From Levilactobacillus wangkuiensis (GTDB lineage: Bacteria > Bacillota > Bacilli > Lactobacillales > Lactobacillaceae), in assembly GCF_016861605.1 (NCBI RefSeq), contig NZ_BOLM01000018.1:1-54931 (forward strand): 54,931 nucleotides of DNA, read 5' to 3'. The notes beneath the pieces were generated by a model, which searched no databases, was not told the origin of the DNA, and was given only the letters and a program-made list of their open reading frames with translations. The first letter of the stretch is position 1; every line of letters starts with the position of its first letter. Position numbers and translations under genes: made by a program. This document shows, one piece after another, positions 44,078 through 52,062 of the stretch.

Positions 44078-45085
44078 TTATTTATCGAATTGAATGAGCA
44101 CTTTACCCTTAGGACGGCCATTGGCGACCAAGTCCAAGGCTTTGTTAATGTCGGTCAAATGGAAGACCGTTGGGTCAATGGCCGGTTCAATCTGGTTCTC
44201 CTCGACTACCTTCGTGATTTCCCGCAGCTGTTGCCCGTCACTGCGCACGAAGATGAACCGGTAATCGGCACCCACGCTGGCCGCTTGCTTATCGAAGTTG
44301 CGGCCGGCTAGGGTAAACAGCGCCGTCTTCCACCAAGATAACTGGTGATCCTTGGCAAATTGCCGGTTAGGCCCCATCCGTAGGGACAGCACCCGGCCAC
44401 CGGGCTTCAAAATCTGCAGTTCATGGGCAAATTCCTTCGGTCCAAGCGTGTCGATCACGTAATCGACTGACGATAACTTTTCCCAGTAATTATCCTGACG
44501 GAAGTCAAAGTAGTTGGTCGCACCCAAGGCCATGACGCCCTCTCTGGCCTCAGCATTACCGCTAACACTGACTTCTAGTCCCATTTGCTTGGCTAACGGA
44601 ATAGCCATTTGACCAAAGGAGCCGGAGCCCCCTGGAATCATCACGGATTGGCCGGACTTGGCGCCCAGTTCTTCGTGAAGGCCTTGGTAGGCAGTCAACC
44701 CGGTCAACGGCACGGCTGCTGCATGGGCAAAATCGAGGGTCTTGGCCATTGGTGCTAATGCTGCCTGATCCACGGCCACGTATTCGGCGAAACCGCCCTG
44801 TTGTGGCAACGGTAACCGGGCATAAACGGCGTCGCCAACCTGATAATCATCGACGTTGGCCCCAACCCCCATCACTTCACCGGAGATTTCATTCCCCATC
44901 GTGACTGGCATCTGGTAGTTTTGAATCAGCTTAACGCTCCCGGTACCGATCAACATCTCTAAGGGATTCACGGCCGCATAGCGTACCTTGACCAACACCT
45001 CGTTGGCGCTGGGTGTGGGCGTTGGGACGTCCCGCACCACGAGTTTGAATTGTTTGTCATACTTGTCTAATTGGGCTGCTTGCAT
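44078..45085 (-). CDS. zinc-free NADP-dependent (quinone-type) oxidoreductase
   Basis: 335 aa, medium-chain reductase fold without the zinc-binding cysteines. N-terminal VRYAAVNPLEMLIGTG, the cofactor-binding stretch VMIPGGSGSFGQMAIPLAKQ (about 150-170), a proline/alanine-rich loop AHAAAVPLTGLTAYQGL and the C-terminal GRPKGKVLIQF. The family reduces quinones or activated double bonds with NADPH. It is divergent from a TetR-type regulator about 500 bp away that probably controls it. The ribosome site is GGAGG. Confidence 0.85.
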   Translation of the reverse strand: MQAAQLDKYDKQFKLVVRDVPTPTPSANEVLVKVRYAAVNPLEMLIGTGSVKLIQNYQMPVTMGNEISGEVMGVGANVDDYQVGDAVYARLPLPQQGGFAEYVAVDQAALAPMAKTLDFAHAAAVPLTGLTAYQGLHEELGAKSGQSVMIPGGSGSFGQMAIPLAKQMGLEVSVSGNAEAREGVMALGATNYFDFRQDNYWEKLSSVDYVIDTLGPKEFAHELQILKPGGRVLSLRMGPNRQFAKDHQLSWWKTALFTLAGRNFDKQAASVGADYRFIFVRSDGQQLREITKVVEENQIEPAIDPTVFHLTDINKALDLVANGRPKGKVLIQFDK

Positions 45086-45140
45086 GTTATTGGCTCCTCC
45101 CCGACCTTGGTCGGTATCTTTAGCTTATTGTCCTTTGATT

Positions 45141-45390
45141 TGGTAAAAATGGTCTACGGTGACGCGTGATTCCGTTCCCGACGGCGGATTCAACCTGCCC
45201 TGCTGTGGGGAACGGTTCCGGCCTGTGGGGCGGTCCTCCACCTCGCCTTGAAACCTCGCAAAGTCCGCGAGTTTCCAAGGTCGTCCCGTGCTCTAAACTG
45301 AGAAAACCACTCAGTTAAGACCACCGACACAGCTGGCCAGGTTGATCCGCCTCTGGTCACTGATACTGACTTCACTGACCATTTTCACCA
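45141..45390 (-). repeat. dispersed structured repeat, subfamily A, copy 14 (complete)
   Basis: 250 bp. The ends are GGTAAAAATGGTC and GACCATTTTCACC (12 of 13 pair). Stems: AACTGAG/CTCAGTT, and a long divergent CCTTGAAACCTCGC/GCGAGTTTCCAAGG pairing with a single bulge. It lies between the divergent oxidoreductase and TetR genes. Confidence 0.9.
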
Positions 45391-45506
45391 TCCCAGCAGT
45401 ATTCCGTGCTCGGTTCTGACCATGATGTGGCCTGGCCATTAAAATTCTAATCAGTCAGATACACCTCATTCATCGGTAACTTCTTAGTAAGAATAAATCA
45501 TTTAGT

Positions 45507-45561
45507 AACAAAAGTCAAATAAAGTAACTTACTGCTATTTTGTGTTACACTATAAGAAATA
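45507..45561 (+). promoter_or_regulatory. possible TetR-gene promoter and operator
   Basis: TTACTG and TATAAG are about 16 bp apart. Inverted GTAAC/GTTAC elements surround and overlap them, and AGTAAC occurs again just upstream, which fits an autoregulatory operator. Confidence 0.4.
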
Positions 45562-45582
45562 CCAATAAAGGAGATAGGACTC

Positions 45583-45609
45583 GTGACGCTTGCGTTCAGT
45601 CCGTTATGA
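45583..45609 (+). CDS. possible 8-codon leader peptide coupled to the TetR gene
   Basis: GTG start nine bases after AAAGGAG, eight codons (MTLAFSPL), then TGA overlapping the ATG of the regulator (ATGA). The regulator itself has no ribosome site, so translation of this leader could deliver ribosomes to it. Inferred from position only. Confidence 0.4.
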   Translation: MTLAFSPL

Positions 45610-46154
45610 CTATGGCTAAAATTACCCGCGAAAAAATTCTGGCGACCGCTGAAGCACTCATCACCGCGAACCAACAACCGGCCGTTACCTTAGACCAGAT
45701 TGCTCAGCAGCTCGACGTGACCCACGCGGCCATCTACAAACACTTTACCAACAAGCAGGCACTCTGGGAGGCCGTGGCCGCCGCCTGGTTCCAACGGACG
45801 ATCATTGATCAGATTCCGTTGCCCACGACCGGCACGCCAGCTGAACAACTTCACGACTGGTTGTGGGCGTTTGCCAATGCGAAGAAACACGCCTACAACG
45901 ACCATCCCCAAATGTTTGCCCTCAACACCCGCTACATCGACAGCAATCCGACCGCCCTGCGCGCCGTTCTGACCAGTGCTTACGTGGTGATCGACACGAT
46001 TATGAGTTACCAGGACGCGCATCACGAGCGGGCCGAGACCATTCTGTCAGCCTTCTCCGTCTTCGCCCTCCCCACCTTCAAGGACACCTGGAACGACGAT
46101 GACTACGCCGCCCGCTTTGAAGCGCTCTGGCAATTGATTGTCCGGGGACTCTAA
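45606..46154 (+). CDS. TetR/AcrR-family transcriptional regulator
   Basis: 182 aa. N-terminal helix-turn-helix at about 8-55, with REKILATAEALI, TLDQIAQQLDVTHAAIYKHFTNKQALWEAV. The ligand domain is all helical, with a hydrophobic interior. The ATG at 45606 or 45612 is the start; there is no ribosome site directly before it, and a leader frame overlaps it. Probably represses the divergent quinone-type oxidoreductase and itself, a common arrangement. The ligand may be a quinone or electrophile; this is inference. Confidence 0.85.
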   Translation: MTMAKITREKILATAEALITANQQPAVTLDQIAQQLDVTHAAIYKHFTNKQALWEAVAAAWFQRTIIDQIPLPTTGTPAEQLHDWLWAFANAKKHAYNDHPQMFALNTRYIDSNPTALRAVLTSAYVVIDTIMSYQDAHHERAETILSAFSVFALPTFKDTWNDDDYAARFEALWQLIVRGL

Positions 46155-46173
46155 ATTAGTTTAAGTTGTTACG

Positions 46174-46210
46174 CAAAAAATCCGCAACCAATTGGCTGTG
46201 GATTTTTTCT
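46174..46210. terminator. bidirectional terminator between TetR and exported protein genes
   Basis: AAAAAATCCGCA.CCAATTGG.TG.GGATTTTTT, a nearly continuous inverted repeat with T and A tracts. Confidence 0.85.
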
Positions 46211-46226
46211 ATTGGCATTCTTTTTC

Positions 46227-46652
46227 TTAGTACTTTACAGAACTATAGTGCTTAATTTTCGTTCTAAACATAGCCGTTGTCCCATCCTGAACTAAACATT
46301 TCTTGTATTTCCCTTTAACCTTAGCTTTTCCCCACGCGTAAAAGTCAGTTGCGGCGATGTGCTTGTGTTGCTGGAAAGTATACGTATACTTCCCCTCGGT
46401 TTTACCATGAACGTTATCTATGTGATGTAAGGTCACCTTGTCATTACCACTTTGATAGGTAAACGTATACTTGGTTAAATGAATTTTTTCCCAGAACTTG
46501 TAATCCCTGCTGTACCCATACCAAGTCCCACGCATTTTTACTGGAGTCGTATGCGTGATTGCGGCCTTTGCAGGTATAGCTTCTGATAGCGTTGATACCA
46601 TTGCAACGGGAAGCAATGCTACTAAGGCCATAGTAAATAAACATTTTTTCAT
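46227..46652 (-). CDS. exported RGTWY-family protein, paralogue 3
   Basis: 141 aa, the smallest of three related exported proteins in the window. The signal peptide is cleaved after AKA (about residue 30). TPVKMRGTWYGYSRDYKFWEKIHL matches the shared P-x-x-x-R-G-T-[WF]-Y opening plus a following W-[DE]-K-[LI]. The remainder is basic and beta-rich, with no catalytic residues apparent. AGGAGG precedes the ATG. Like its paralogues it stands alone. Confidence 0.6.
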   Translation of the reverse strand: MKKCLFTMALVALLPVAMVSTLSEAIPAKAAITHTTPVKMRGTWYGYSRDYKFWEKIHLTKYTFTYQSGNDKVTLHHIDNVHGKTEGKYTYTFQQHKHIAATDFYAWGKAKVKGKYKKCLVQDGTTAMFRTKIKHYSSVKY

Positions 46653-46765
46653 GAAAAAAGTTCCTCCTCCTAAAGATTAGCTTAAAGTAAATTATAAGCC
46701 TTATACATTTTATTTCAATGAACGCAAAATTCAGGCTGCGAATTCTCCATTTTTAAGACAAATAA

Positions 46766-46796
46766 AAAAGGCCAACCCATCACTGGATTGACCTTT
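46766..46796 (-). terminator. terminator of the phosphoketolase gene
   Basis: On the minus strand AAGGTCAATCC/GGGTTGGCCTT (three G-T pairs) followed by TTTTTT, 60 bp after the stop. Confidence 0.8.
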
Positions 46797-46857
46797 CATC
46801 ACACCACTCACGAACAAGTCGCAAGTCATGCGTTTAAGTTTTGATTTAACTAAAGAA

Positions 46858-49317
46858 TTACTTCTTCAGTGGGGTCCATGCCCACTTAGTGAATTCTTCA
46901 ATATCGCGACCTTCGTCACGGGTAACCTTGAAATGCTTAGCTAAGATGTCATCCATCTTCTTGTCGAAGGCCTTACCGGCAGCTTCGTCAATAACACCCT
47001 TGGCAATCAAGGTGTTAACAGCATCCTTGGCTTGGTGGAAACGGTCAAGTTCGGAGTATACACGCATGTCGTAAGCAGTCGTGATATCACCGTCTTCACG
47101 GTAACCGTGAACGTGTAAGCCTAAGTGTTGACGTTCGTAGAAGAATGATTCGATCAAGTCTTCGTAACCGTGGAAACCAAAGACAACAGGAGTCCCGGAT
47201 TCGCCGAAGAATGAACTGAATTCAGCATCGCTCAAAGCACGTTCGTCGTTAAGAGGCCCGTTCTTCTTTTGCAGACGTTCTAATTCAACCACGTTGACGT
47301 AACGCATCTTAACAGCTGGGAATGCAGCATTGAGCAAGTCAATGGCAGCCAACGTTTCGATGGTTGGTTCAACACCAGCAGAAGCAAAGACGATATCAGC
47401 ATCTTCGCCTTCAGCAACAGTGGAAGCCCAGTCGATAGTCTTCAAACCGGTGTTAGCCAGTTCTTCGGCTTCGGCAACGGAGAACCATTGTTGACGAGGT
47501 TGCTTGGAAGCAACGATGTGGTTAACCTTTTGACGGTCCTTGAAGGCACGGTCAAAGACAGCCAACAACGTGTTCCCATCAGCTGGCAGGTATTGGCGAA
47601 TGAAGTCGGACTTCTTTTCAGCCAAGTGGGTCAGCATACCAGGGTCTTGGTGGGTGTAACCGTTATGGTCTTGTTGGAAGACAGTTGAAGTTGAAACCAG
47701 GTTCAATGATGGGTAATCATTACGCCATGGTTCAGCAGCAGCCTGACGGATCCACTTGAAGTGTTGCGTCGTCATTGAGTCGACAACCCGCAAGAATGAT
47801 TCGTAAGACGTGAACACACCGGTACGACCAGTTAAGGTGTAACCTTCAAGCCAACCTTCAGCTTGGTGTTCTGATAATTGGGCATCCAAGATACGGCCTT
47901 CTGGGGCTTCGTATTGGTCATTTGGTTCCTTGACCTTACTCATCCATTGACGGTTCGTGATCTTGAACATTTCCCAAAGACGGTTAGACATCGTTTCGTC
48001 AGGTCCGAAGATCCGGAATGACGTTGGGTTCTTCGTAGCAACGCCGGCGAAGAAGGTTGACAGAACGTTCATATCCATGTTCTTGTTACCATCTGGCAAC
48101 TGAGTCCCACGGTTATTTTCGTTGATGTCGTTAGCGAAGTCTTTCCAGTTAGGCAGGTCGAGCGTGTCGGCCTTGGCACCGCGAGCACGGCCACCATTGG
48201 CAACTGGGTTAGCAGCCATCCGCTTGTCGCCCTTAGGAGCGAAGTCAGCGACTTCTGCCTTCAATGAACCATCAGCATTGAATAATTCAGTAGGCTTGTA
48301 TGAGTTCATCCAAGCTTCGAATTCTGGTAATTCATCAAGCTTACCTTGTGCTAAGCCAAGTGGAACTTGGTGAGCACGGAAGGAGCCTTCGATTGGTTCG
48401 CCAGCTGGGTTGTGCGTAGGACCGCCCCAACCTTTAGGCAAACGAGCGATAACAACTGGCCAAGCTGGGATAGTCCCATCTTCGTACTTGCCGTTTTCGC
48501 GGGCATCCTTTTGGATTTGTTGGATATCAGCGATAGCTTGATCAAATAACTTAGCAGCTTTTTCGTGGTAAGTCATGTAATCATGGATATCTTCGTTTTC
48601 AAGGAAACGTGGTGACCAGCCTAAGCCTTCGAAGAACTTAGCAATCTTGTCATCGCTCATCCGTGAGAACAGGGTTGGGTTAGAGATCTTAAACCCGTTT
48701 AAGTCAAGGATTGGTAATACGGCACCATCGTTCTTAGGGTTCAAGAATTTGATGGAGTTCCATGCAGTCATAGCAGGGCCGGTTTCAACTTCCCCATCAC
48801 CAACAACAGTGAAGGCGATTTGGTCTGGGTTGTCTAAGACAGCACCAGTTGCGTGGGAAAGTGAGTAACCAAGTTCTCCACCTTCGTGAAGGGAACCTGG
48901 CGTTTGGGCAGTCATGTGGGAACCAATTCCACCAGGGAATGAGAACCGCTTGTACAGACGTGACATCCCTTCGAGGTCCTGAGTAATTTCAGGATAAGCA
49001 TCCGTGTAGGTGCCGTCCAAGTAAGAGTTCGTTACCATAACTTGGCCACCGTGACCTGGACCACCGATATAGAACATGTTCAAGCCGTACTTGTTGATTA
49101 AACGGTTGGCGTGGGCGTACAGGAAAGTTTGTCCTGAGATAGTACCCCAGTGTCCGATAGGCTTAACCTTAACGTCGTCCTTTTGGATTGGTGTGTTCGT
49201 AACTGAGAACAATGGGTTGCTCTTCAGGAAGATCATACCACCGGAAAGGTACGTAGTGGCACGCCACCATGCGTCAACTTTTTCCAAGTATGACTTGGAA
49301 TCGTAATCTACTGCCAT
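46858..49317 (-). CDS. xfp: xylulose-5-phosphate/fructose-6-phosphate phosphoketolase
   Basis: 819 aa. The key enzyme of heterolactic fermentation: it splits xylulose-5-P or fructose-6-P with phosphate to acetyl-P and glyceraldehyde-3-P or erythrose-4-P, using thiamine diphosphate. Family motifs are in place: [19 protein letters not shown] at the N-terminus, [27 protein letters not shown] (cofactor/Mg2+) and WGGPTHNP. Codon use is extremely biased, as expected of a very abundant enzyme. ATG at 49317 (MAVDYDS) is preferred over one 12 bases upstream, which is only three bases from AAGGAG. Single gene with strong promoter. Confidence 0.95.
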   Translation of the reverse strand: MAVDYDSKSYLEKVDAWWRATTYLSGGMIFLKSNPLFSVTNTPIQKDDVKVKPIGHWGTISGQTFLYAHANRLINKYGLNMFYIGGPGHGGQVMVTNSYLDGTYTDAYPEITQDLEGMSRLYKRFSFPGGIGSHMTAQTPGSLHEGGELGYSLSHATGAVLDNPDQIAFTVVGDGEVETGPAMTAWNSIKFLNPKNDGAVLPILDLNGFKISNPTLFSRMSDDKIAKFFEGLGWSPRFLENEDIHDYMTYHEKAAKLFDQAIADIQQIQKDARENGKYEDGTIPAWPVVIARLPKGWGGPTHNPAGEPIEGSFRAHQVPLGLAQGKLDELPEFEAWMNSYKPTELFNADGSLKAEVADFAPKGDKRMAANPVANGGRARGAKADTLDLPNWKDFANDINENNRGTQLPDGNKNMDMNVLSTFFAGVATKNPTSFRIFGPDETMSNRLWEMFKITNRQWMSKVKEPNDQYEAPEGRILDAQLSEHQAEGWLEGYTLTGRTGVFTSYESFLRVVDSMTTQHFKWIRQAAAEPWRNDYPSLNLVSTSTVFQQDHNGYTHQDPGMLTHLAEKKSDFIRQYLPADGNTLLAVFDRAFKDRQKVNHIVASKQPRQQWFSVAEAEELANTGLKTIDWASTVAEGEDADIVFASAGVEPTIETLAAIDLLNAAFPAVKMRYVNVVELERLQKKNGPLNDERALSDAEFSSFFGESGTPVVFGFHGYEDLIESFFYERQHLGLHVHGYREDGDITTAYDMRVYSELDRFHQAKDAVNTLIAKGVIDEAAGKAFDKKMDDILAKHFKVTRDEGRDIEEFTKWAWTPLKK

Positions 49318-49396
49318 GAATTCATACACTCCTTCGTGTCGTTGAGTTACATCATCTAAATCAACATCAATGATCGAGGTTAATTTCTATTCTCTT

Positions 49397-49424
49397 ATCA
49401 TACTAAACTTTCACAAAAAGTCAA
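49397..49424 (-). promoter_or_regulatory. strong promoter of xfp
   Basis: TTGACT-16-TATGAT on the minus strand, about 80 bp before the start, in very AT-rich sequence. Confidence 0.75.
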
Positions 49425-49612
49425 CCTTTTTATAAATTGGTTCGTCCCAATTATAAAATAAATTGATTTTCATGCGTGAATCCTTGGAAAAAGCCCCGCC
49501 GATTCACCCGCATTCAACTGCTGGTCACCCTTTCTCTTTGCTGACCTAACAAGCTTTCCCGCGCGCTGAAACTAAAAATCACATTTGCGCTTAAAGTATA
49601 GCAGACTTTTAA

Positions 49613-49795
49613 AAAAATTCGCATTGGTTTGCTCAGCAAACGCAATTTTCATTGGCATTTCTGTTGAAAATGACTGGATTCGGTGTCGACTTGTCATCGG
49701 CGAACTCCCGTTTTAAATCTGCCCACACGGGTCGCCGATGAAACGTTAACTCGCCTCCTCACTGGAAGGCAATCGCTTAACGTGAGTCGAGTATA
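49613..49795 (-). ncRNA. candidate small structured RNA upstream of xfp
   Basis: On the minus strand TATACT (about 49790) is followed by a hairpin ACGTTAA...TTAACGT with inner GCC..CC/GG.GGC (49743-49783), a 9-bp perfect stem CATCGGCGA/TCGCCGATG with inner CCCGT/ACGGG (49694-49740), and then GTTTGC-TGA-GCAAAC and seven T (49613-49650), a terminator. There is no reading frame. Expression is unproven. A second extended -10 (TGCTATACT, about 49598-49606) faces the same way just after it. Confidence 0.4.
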
Positions 49796-49885
49796 GCAAA
49801 GGCCATTCCGGATTGCCGGTAATCTGTTAGGAATTGGTGGGGCTTAGGAAATCCTTTAGGTTCTGGACGGCAGCGCAAACGAAAA

Positions 49886-49940
49886 GGCACTCAGCCGCAA
49901 TCGACCAAGCACCCACGCAACCCATTCTATAGGATAGAAC
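49886..49940 (+). repeat. 55-bp direct repeat flanking the BspA-like gene, left copy
   Basis: Starts GGCACTCAGCCGCAATCGAC and ends with the inverted TTCTAT-AGG-ATAGAA. A second copy, about 49 of 56 bases the same, is at 52006-52061. Confidence 0.75.
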
Positions 49941-50096
49941 TACCGAAATTTCATTTTCAGCTAACGTTTCTAAATACTTGTCCCTAAACGAGTCAATATC
50001 GTTCATGATTAAGGTTGCTCAATGGTACACTAGCGGTGAGAACAACTAATTGGTTTGACTCGGTTAGCACGCATTCGTTTCGGGGAGGTTTATCTA

Positions 50097-51941
50097 ATGA
50101 AATGGAAAGTAGGCTTACTCGCATTAGGATTAGGATTACTCATTGGTTTGCGTCCGTTAGCTCCCGTTCCTCCTCAGGGCAATCTGCCCGTGACACCCTC
50201 CTTACCAAGTGCCCGGGCAGCTACTGTCGATGAAACTAGCTATTCGGGCACCATCGGCTCCGATGAGACCAGTATTCCCTGGACCCTAAATAACGGTACG
50301 TTAACGCTACAGGGTGGCACGTTGCGCAAGTCTTCTGGTAACTGGATGACGCTTCCCAGTGGCCAAATTTTGACTGATCTTGCTGAAGATAACCAAGATA
50401 GCCTCACCAGAACCGATTTCCAAGACATGGTGACGAAGATTGCCATCACGGGGAAACTTAACGTTGGCGACAACGCTGCTTACCTATTTGCTAATTTTAC
50501 GAATGTAACCGATTACAGTGGATTAGCTAATTTAGACCTTACTAACTTAGACAGCACAAATATTGTCGGCGGTTCGGGTCTCATGGGCATGTTTGCCGGC
50601 AACCAATCCTTAACAACTTTTACTGCGCCAAGCTTCACAGCCAACAATCCCCACTCCATCGCAAATATGTTTCAAAATGATAGTTCGCTTGTTTACTTGG
50701 ACCTCTCCAAAATGCAGACAGATAACATTGCCAACCTGAATGGGCTAGCGTTGGGCTGCACAGCATTACAGGTCCTCAATTTAGGCAACTTCTCTTCGTC
50801 CAACAAAGTCTCTGATAATTACAAAAACTATATTGATTCCACCGCCCAACTCAACTGTCTCACCGTCAGTCCCGCTCTCATTCTCAACGACAGTGGCCTC
50901 TACAATCTAACGAGCAGTAATTCAATGGTCACTAATCGTTGGCAGGAAGTCGGTAGCGGCAAAGTCAGCTTCAACTTAAACCACCAACCGCCATTTGCGG
51001 GCTACGACGACTTTCTACAGAACTATCAGGTCTATGATCCGCAGGGCCCCGTTCTGGGTGATTCAGACACAACGGTGAATGACAGTACCCAGCAATTACT
51101 GAATCTCTATGATGGTCAAGATCACGGAATCACTGGCAATCAAACGTACGTGCGTGAGCCCCAACCAGGCATGGCCATCAAGGAACCCGATGTCCCGGCA
51201 CCGACACCGACACCCTCACCAGCCACACCAACGGAAGATGACACAGCAGACTTCCAACAATTTTATATCTCAGCGACCCAAAAAATCGGTCTGTATAGCG
51301 ATAAGGACTTCAGTGCCGCCAACCGACTGGCCTGGTTTACCAAAAAGCCACAGATGAAGCAGCCGACCTTCTTAGTAACTGGGGTCACGACTTCTAAGGC
51401 TGGTAATCACCGCTATCAGGTTAGCGACACCAACCCGCATTCCCAGACGTATGGTGAGACCGGCTACGTCACCGCTAAGGCCGACTACGTCACGGCTAGC
51501 TACTACCAAAACGCCCCGCAGACGGTGACCGTCATCAACCCTGGTGGCATCAACGGCTATGATTCCGCGACATTGTCTCAACCCCAGGTTGCCTACGCCC
51601 AAGGCAAACAACTAGCTGTTAAAAAGGTTGTCACACACGGGCAGACGACCCGCTTACTTCTCACCAACGGCAAATATATTTCGGGAAATCGCCACTTTGT
51701 CGTTGCCGGAAAATATCGTGTGCCTGCCCAAGTCCGTGCCAAGACTGCCGTCAACCGCTATGCTAACGTGAACCTCACCCAACGGAAACAGCATTACCCA
51801 CAGAAGACACACCACACCTTCAAAGTACTCGGCTGGGATTACTCCCAAGGCCAGGATACGACAACCGCCGGAACGTTACGTTACCGGGTTGCCGGTGGGT
51901 ACATTACCGCTAATCCACGATTGGTTAGGGCCGTGAAGTAG
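50097..51941 (+). CDS. BspA-like leucine-rich-repeat surface protein with DUF5776 repeats
   Basis: 614 aa. Signal peptide to about residue 41 (RAA). Residues about 95-260 carry BspA/DUF285 repeats with LANLDLTNLDSTNI, LMGMFAGNQSLTTF, IANMFQNDSSLVYLDLSKM. A spacer and a Pro/Thr linker (PAPTPTPSPATPTEDD) follow; from about 410 come repeats with the DUF5776 look (GYVTAKADYVTASYY, TNGKYISGNRHFV, GGYITANPRLVRA). DUF5776 repeats are thought to bind the wall. No LPxTG or WxL. Start set by GGGGAGG; an upstream frame is discounted. Likely an adhesin. Confidence 0.8.
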   Translation: MKWKVGLLALGLGLLIGLRPLAPVPPQGNLPVTPSLPSARAATVDETSYSGTIGSDETSIPWTLNNGTLTLQGGTLRKSSGNWMTLPSGQILTDLAEDNQDSLTRTDFQDMVTKIAITGKLNVGDNAAYLFANFTNVTDYSGLANLDLTNLDSTNIVGGSGLMGMFAGNQSLTTFTAPSFTANNPHSIANMFQNDSSLVYLDLSKMQTDNIANLNGLALGCTALQVLNLGNFSSSNKVSDNYKNYIDSTAQLNCLTVSPALILNDSGLYNLTSSNSMVTNRWQEVGSGKVSFNLNHQPPFAGYDDFLQNYQVYDPQGPVLGDSDTTVNDSTQQLLNLYDGQDHGITGNQTYVREPQPGMAIKEPDVPAPTPTPSPATPTEDDTADFQQFYISATQKIGLYSDKDFSAANRLAWFTKKPQMKQPTFLVTGVTTSKAGNHRYQVSDTNPHSQTYGETGYVTAKADYVTASYYQNAPQTVTVINPGGINGYDSATLSQPQVAYAQGKQLAVKKVVTHGQTTRLLLTNGKYISGNRHFVVAGKYRVPAQVRAKTAVNRYANVNLTQRKQHYPQKTHHTFKVLGWDYSQGQDTTTAGTLRYRVAGGYITANPRLVRAVK

Positions 51942-51969
51942 TCGATCACGCCTAGAAGTTGATAATGCG

Positions 51970-52001
51970 AAAGGGATACGTCGTCCGGCGTATCCCTTTT
52001 A
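51970..52001. terminator. bidirectional terminator between the BspA-like and XrtG-associated genes
   Basis: AAAGGGATACG/CGTATCCCTTT, perfect 11-bp stem with TTTT. Confidence 0.85.
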
Positions 52002-52005
52002 TTGT

Positions 52006-52061
52006 GGCACTCAGTCGCAATCGACCAAGCGCCCACGCAAACTATTCTAATAGGATAAAAC
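52006..52061 (+). repeat. 55-bp direct repeat flanking the BspA-like gene, right copy
   Basis: Matches 49886-49940 with a few substitutions and one extra base. It lies between the terminator and the stop of the XrtG-associated membrane protein. Confidence 0.75.
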
Positions 52062-52062
52062 A

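Noticed and set aside
49680..49800. Riboswitch or T-box for xfp
   Set aside because: No T-box, cobalamin, purine or other class signature seen; a terminator ends the structure long before xfp.
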